Shown in pieces: positions 60,251-64,000 of a DNA stretch of 64,000 bases. The notes under the pieces were generated by a model. It saw only the letters and a list, made by a program, of their open reading frames with translations, was not told the origin of the DNA and ran no database searches. The position numbers were made by a program, and so were the translations under genes. This DNA comes from GCA-2720865 sp047630275 (GTDB taxonomy: Bacteria > Bdellovibrionota > Bacteriovoracia > Bacteriovoracales > Bacteriovoracaceae), in the NCBI GenBank assembly GCA_047630275.1, contig JBLHVN010000003.1, forward strand, positions 310,001 through 374,000. The letters run 5' to 3'. Numbering within the stretch: position 1 is the stretch's first letter; every line of letters starts with the position of its first letter.

Positions 60251-60496
60251 AAGATGTAAAACTATTCTAATCAAAGTTCGCTTTCTTACGAGGCGAACTT
60301 ATTCATTCTCACTATAGTTTCAAAGCGCCTCGTGGCAATGCTCATTTGCTACGCAAATAATCATCGCTTTTCAAAAACTAAATAAGAGATAGGGGTTCAT
60401 AAGCGAAGCTTGTGAACACCAACCAAGGGCTAGAATATTGGTTAAGATTTACAAAGTAATTTCCCGCGGGAGTGAAAAAGCATTACACGTCCTTAA
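60251..60496. repeat. Structured ~245-bp tandem repeat, unit 2
   Basis: Same order of elements as unit 1: stems at 60274-60300, around 60345-60360, 60395-60417 and 60421-60443, and the palindrome at 60462-60471. The third stem here is GTTCATAAGC/GCTTGTGAAC: one base pair is swapped from T-A to A-T relative to units 1 and 3, and pairing is kept. Confidence 0.92.
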
Positions 60497-60720
60497 AAGA
60501 TGTAAAACTATTCTAATTAAAGTTCGCTTTCTTACGAGGCGAACTTATTCATTCTCACTATAGATTCAAAGCGCCTCGTGGCAATGCTCATTTGCTACGC
60601 AAATAATCACAGCTTTACAAAATAAAAAGAAGAGATAGGGGTTCATTAGCGAAGCTAGTGAACACCAACCAAGGGCTAGAATATTGGTTAAGATTTACAA
60701 AGTAATTTCCCGCGGGAGTT
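60497..60720. repeat. Structured ~245-bp tandem repeat, unit 3 (truncated)
   Basis: Stems at 60520-60546 and 60641-60663 and the palindrome at 60708-60717 match unit 1. The homology ends just after GCGGGAG, so the last 25 or so bases of the unit are missing. The stop codon of the large convergent gene follows 20 nt later. Confidence 0.9.
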
Positions 60721-60740
60721 AAAAACGAACTAAAAAAGGT

Positions 60741-63700
60741 CTACTCCCACAACCCAACACCATTCTCACCAAGAGCTTTTTTCATTAAAGGTTTAAGATC
60801 ATCTTCTGTACGCTTTTCGATTTCTTTTTGTTGTGCCTTCCCTTCGCCTAGCTCTCCTTTCATAAGAGGAGTCAAAATATCAGTGGCAAAGTATTTAACT
60901 GCCTTCTTACCACTTGGTGTATTTCTTAAAGAATAAGATCTATTATCCCATCTAGTACCCCAATGAAATTCATTGCGGTTATAACCCGCAAGTCCATAGA
61001 AAGGGATAGCTAAAGCGGCCCAGCCTGACTCCATTGAATCTCTCCTATCAGTCAACGACTTTTGAGCGATTGGCCCAAAAAGAGTTTCAACGAAACCACC
61101 GTTAGCGGTATCAGCAGCCAGAGTATCAATCACTTTCCCATTAATATCTTTCATAAGACCATCAAGCTTTGCTTTAGAACTTGGATTCTTCGTATCAAGG
61201 AGTTCAAAGATCTCACTTAACTCAAGTCCTTTAAGTTTTCTTTTAATATCAGTTATGGCCTGATTTCCCTTTTTACCAGCGAAGATTCTATTAAGCATAT
61301 CTTTTGAAGACAATTGCCAGACCACTCCGGAGGGGTCGACTCCTTGATCTTTTAGGGCCTGCGTTGATTTATCTTTTATAATCTTAGAAACAAGAGACTT
61401 TAACAAGATGTCTCCTAGATTTGAACTTACTAAGAGGTCTTTAAGTTCCTGAACCGACATATTGCCTTTGTTTAATTTAATGGCCCTCTTAACTTTCTCT
61501 TCAAAGTCTTTTATCCCCTCTAAGAATCCTTGTTGATCGTAACTAACGAGGTCTTTGATATACGTAGCAATCATGGGCTGAAACTCTTCCATAATAGTAA
61601 TATAGTCTTTCTCGTTTGCACTCTCAGACTTAACTTCAGGCTTTCTATCAATCTCCTGATTCACATCCTTGATAAACGTGTCCACATTAAAATTAGTAGG
61701 TTTTCCGTCATACTTAGTAGTTAGAATACTGCTGAGTGAATCTAGAAATGCGCTAGTAACTGCTTGCTCTTTAGCATTTAACTTAAACTTAGGCTCCGTG
61801 ATAAGCTTCATCTTATATTCTTGAATCAGGTTTGGTGCTAAGGATTCTAGTCCACAGTTCTTGATCTTGTTAGCAATCCAGTCCGTATCAACAGGCTGAT
61901 AAGAATCATCTTTGATAGAGGAATTTAGCCTAAAGGCCTCAGAGATATATTCAAAATCTCCTTTTTTACCATCTAATGATTTTGTACTAGTAAAGGGAGA
62001 GAGTTTTTCTGATACATCAGCTCGCACTTCTTGAATACAGGCATCCCATTCAACAATAGTCTTTTCATCCTGTACAAAAAGACCGTCACCGAGATCTCTA
62101 GCGTATTTTATTGCGCCTTTGGTGAAACCAAAGATAGTCATAGCAGCGCAGGCATCCATCTTATATTTATACTCTTGAGTCTTAGAGTAGATATCTACTT
62201 CTCTTGTGCATTTATTAAAGTAAAGAAGGCTATCTTTAATCACTGCAGAGTTTTGTTTTTCATTCTTGCTTAAGAGCCTTAAGATTTCCTTAAACTTAAA
62301 AGGAATGATTTTTTCCATTGCATCTAATCTTAGTTTATTTGAACAAGCATCAAACTCTTCCTCAGGATCGTATTTTTCATTTGACCAATTTCCATCAAGA
62401 GCAGCCTCTGCGTCTTTTTTATATTTATTAAGACACTTACCAAAGTCACCAATCAGTTCCTCTTGTAGGTTTGCCTTAAAGGAAATTGTTTGGGCGCGCA
62501 TCTGATCACTTGCTCCGCCACTAATCTTTACTGTTTGATCAAGTGTATAAGGAATGACACCTTTTACAATCTCTGCACCAGCTGTTGCTTTAATTGTTAT
62601 AGTTAGCCTCTTTAAGGCCTTGTCAGCTTCTGCCTTATCTTTGATTCGGCTTATATTCTCTATTTCTTTTTTGACCTCATCGTTGAGAACTCTGCCAATG
62701 ATTCTTTCTTGGTCTACACCATTAAAGATACGTGAATTTTCATCTTGGTTTAGATTCTTTGTAAGAGTCTTACCAATGACCCAAACCGTTGAATCAGATT
62801 TTAATTTAACAACACATTCATCTAAGTGCTTATCAACTGTTACTCCAGGAGCTCTATTGTCTAGGCACTTATTTAAGATCCCAATGGCTCTCTCTTTCAT
62901 GTCAATGACATCTTGCTCTGTATCTAAAAGACCATCTTTGATAAGCCCTTCAGCAGTAAGCCCTACAATCTCAGGCCCGATCAATCGAGTAGCATCGAGC
63001 TTAAATTCATCTAGAGTTTCTGCCATAACCTGGGCGTTTTCATCTTTAGATGCCTCTAAGATCCTGTTTCTATAATCTAGTCCACTTGGACCAAGTAACT
63101 CTGCTTGTGCTCGCGCTACAATACGGCTCACTTCTTTGTTTTTTCTAACTGGGTCGTCTAAAGAGACTAAATCTATGACTTGTTCTTCAAGACTAAAGTC
63201 AATTATCTGAAGTGCTGCTTTTCCTTTATAGGCCTTGGCCCTTGCTACTAATTCATCAATACTCTTTGAGCCCTGCATGTCTTTATCCATGCCATCAAGA
63301 ACGACCTTCCCCCAGGTCTTGATATTCTTATCTTTTACTTTGGCATCTATTAATGAGCCCTCAACAATAGGTTTAAAGATAATCCCTTGAATCTCATCAT
63401 CTAGTAATAACTCAACCCCGCATTTTTCTTTAAGTGGATCAAGGGCCTCAGTCATTTCATTAACTGTTTCATAACCTTTTAGCTCTCTATTGAAGCAGGC
63501 CTGAATCTTCTCACCCATTAATTTTTTATGGGACTCATTAAGTTTAACTAACTTCCCTAGTTCTGGATCAGCAGCAAGAGTATCTTCAACGATCTTTCCA
63601 ACTGCATGGTAGCTGGCCCATGAAAGAGCCTCTTTTAAACATCCTGCGTGGGCACGGTCAGCGTATTCGGCTCTATATGTAGCCCTTATGGCCTTCTCAT

Positions 63701-64000
63701 CTTTAGAAAGACCGACCTCCTTAGGAAGTATGTTTTCAATTTCGTCAGTGATTCTTTTCTCTTCTCTATCAAAACAATACAGAAACCTTGGTTTTGTTTC
63801 AGGCTTCTCAGATAAAGAGTTATAAAAATCAGCACCAATGGCCTGCTTTACCATCTCTGGAACAACTCTTGAAAGAGTTCTGTTGAGAACTAAATTTGCA
63901 CATTCTCCTGGTTCAAGAGAAGGAACTGAGACTATTTTCTCTGGTCTAGGTCTTGGTCTACCACTCTCATACTTTTCATCATCTGAGGACTTAGAACCTT
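60741..64000 (-). CDS. Very large Cys-pair repeat protein (partial)
   Basis: The frame is open to the right edge, so the start is outside; the first internal ATG is at 63854. At least 1,086 residues are visible and no family is recognised. The left part is mostly helical, with 12 Cys after residue M(63854) at about 27, 72, 120, 145, 330, 347, 474, 504, 549, 569, 606 and 667, forming pairs that are usually 17-45 residues apart, and none in the last 370. Segments such as KCLDNRAPG, KCLNKYKK, KCTREVD and DACIQEVR look alike, so a repeated helical hairpin held by a disulfide is likely. This implies export, but the signal peptide would be outside. Confidence 0.7.
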   Translation of the reverse strand, partial: GSKSSDDEKYESGRPRPRPEKIVSVPSLEPGECANLVLNRTLSRVVPEMVKQAIGADFYNSLSEKPETKPRFLYCFDREEKRITDEIENILPKEVGLSKDEKAIRATYRAEYADRAHAGCLKEALSWASYHAVGKIVEDTLAADPELGKLVKLNESHKKLMGEKIQACFNRELKGYETVNEMTEALDPLKEKCGVELLLDDEIQGIIFKPIVEGSLIDAKVKDKNIKTWGKVVLDGMDKDMQGSKSIDELVARAKAYKGKAALQIIDFSLEEQVIDLVSLDDPVRKNKEVSRIVARAQAELLGPSGLDYRNRILEASKDENAQVMAETLDEFKLDATRLIGPEIVGLTAEGLIKDGLLDTEQDVIDMKERAIGILNKCLDNRAPGVTVDKHLDECVVKLKSDSTVWVIGKTLTKNLNQDENSRIFNGVDQERIIGRVLNDEVKKEIENISRIKDKAEADKALKRLTITIKATAGAEIVKGVIPYTLDQTVKISGGASDQMRAQTISFKANLQEELIGDFGKCLNKYKKDAEAALDGNWSNEKYDPEEEFDACSNKLRLDAMEKIIPFKFKEILRLLSKNEKQNSAVIKDSLLYFNKCTREVDIYSKTQEYKYKMDACAAMTIFGFTKGAIKYARDLGDGLFVQDEKTIVEWDACIQEVRADVSEKLSPFTSTKSLDGKKGDFEYISEAFRLNSSIKDDSYQPVDTDWIANKIKNCGLESLAPNLIQEYKMKLITEPKFKLNAKEQAVTSAFLDSLSSILTTKYDGKPTNFNVDTFIKDVNQEIDRKPEVKSESANEKDYITIMEEFQPMIATYIKDLVSYDQQGFLEGIKDFEEKVKRAIKLNKGNMSVQELKDLLVSSNLGDILLKSLVSKIIKDKSTQALKDQGVDPSGVVWQLSSKDMLNRIFAGKKGNQAITDIKRKLKGLELSEIFELLDTKNPSSKAKLDGLMKDINGKVIDTLAADTANGGFVETLFGPIAQKSLTDRRDSMESGWAALAIPFYGLAGYNRNEFHWGTRWDNRSYSLRNTPSGKKAVKYFATDILTPLMKGELGEGKAQQKEIEKRTEDDLKPLMKKALGENGVGLWE

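Noticed and set aside
60008..60720. CRISPR-like array
   Set aside because: The units are ~245 bp and nearly identical over their full length, with no short repeat/unique spacer alternation and no cas genes.

Overview
The window looks like a chromosomal segment of a low-GC, Gram-negative predatory-type bacterium of the Bdellovibrionota, most like Bacteriovorax/Halobacteriovorax. This is inferred from gene content: a complete type II secretion operon, a TIGR02147-family regulator next to a small exported protein, a type III glutamine synthetase, FHA, PilZ and HD-GYP signalling proteins, many small exported proteins and lipoproteins, and abundant A+T-rich codons. No marker gene such as rRNA is present, so the assignment is not proven. 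I see no tRNA, rRNA, CRISPR array, transposase or prophage.

Layout. 1-3.7 kb: end of a GCS2-type ligase gene, small uncharacterised genes, dksA behind a hairpin-rich leader, and a group III truncated globin. 3.7-12.5 kb: an outer-membrane barrel gene, an FHA/membrane protein overlapping tgt, a PilT-type ATPase, serC, and a barrel/matrixin-protease pair. 12.5-19.3 kb: aminopeptidase P, murD, a METTL25-like methyltransferase and glnN. 19.3-26.4 kb: exported proteins, a divergent pair of signalling proteins (coiled-coil/GYF/PilZ and FHA/coiled-coil), a methyltransferase coupled to an M61 protease, and an A-type FeS-carrier-like protein followed by a LysR regulator. 26.5-30.5 kb: an L,D-transpeptidase and an accessory locus with three paralogous small secreted Cys proteins, a TIGR02147 regulator and two copies of one perfect operator (CTGTAC-N8-GTACAG). 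30.7-36.1 kb: a degenerate HD-GYP protein, a VCBS/ASPIC-UnbV lipoprotein and an acyl-CoA dehydrogenase.

36.2-50.5 kb holds the type II secretion operon in the order gspC-D-E-F-G-H-I-J-K-L-M-N. Its genes overlap or nearly abut, and no prepilin peptidase gene is present. It is followed by a polyprenyl diphosphate synthase. 51.4-56.5 kb: merR-ihfA, a tetR gene and an unusual topoisomerase IV pair with lysine-rich tails. 56.6-60.0 kb: exported proteins, a GNAT acetyltransferase and argS. 60.0-60.7 kb: three tandem copies of a ~245-bp hairpin-rich repeat, one stem of which shows a compensatory base-pair swap between copies. 60.7-64.0 kb: a very large, probably exported protein with spaced cysteine pairs, running off the right edge.

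The strongest undescribed-looking signals are the triplicated structured repeat, the operator shared by the two small-secreted-protein loci, the giant cysteine-pair protein, the lysine-tailed topoisomerase pair, and a set of genes whose -10-like box lies 6-9 nt before the start codon (candidate leaderless mRNAs).
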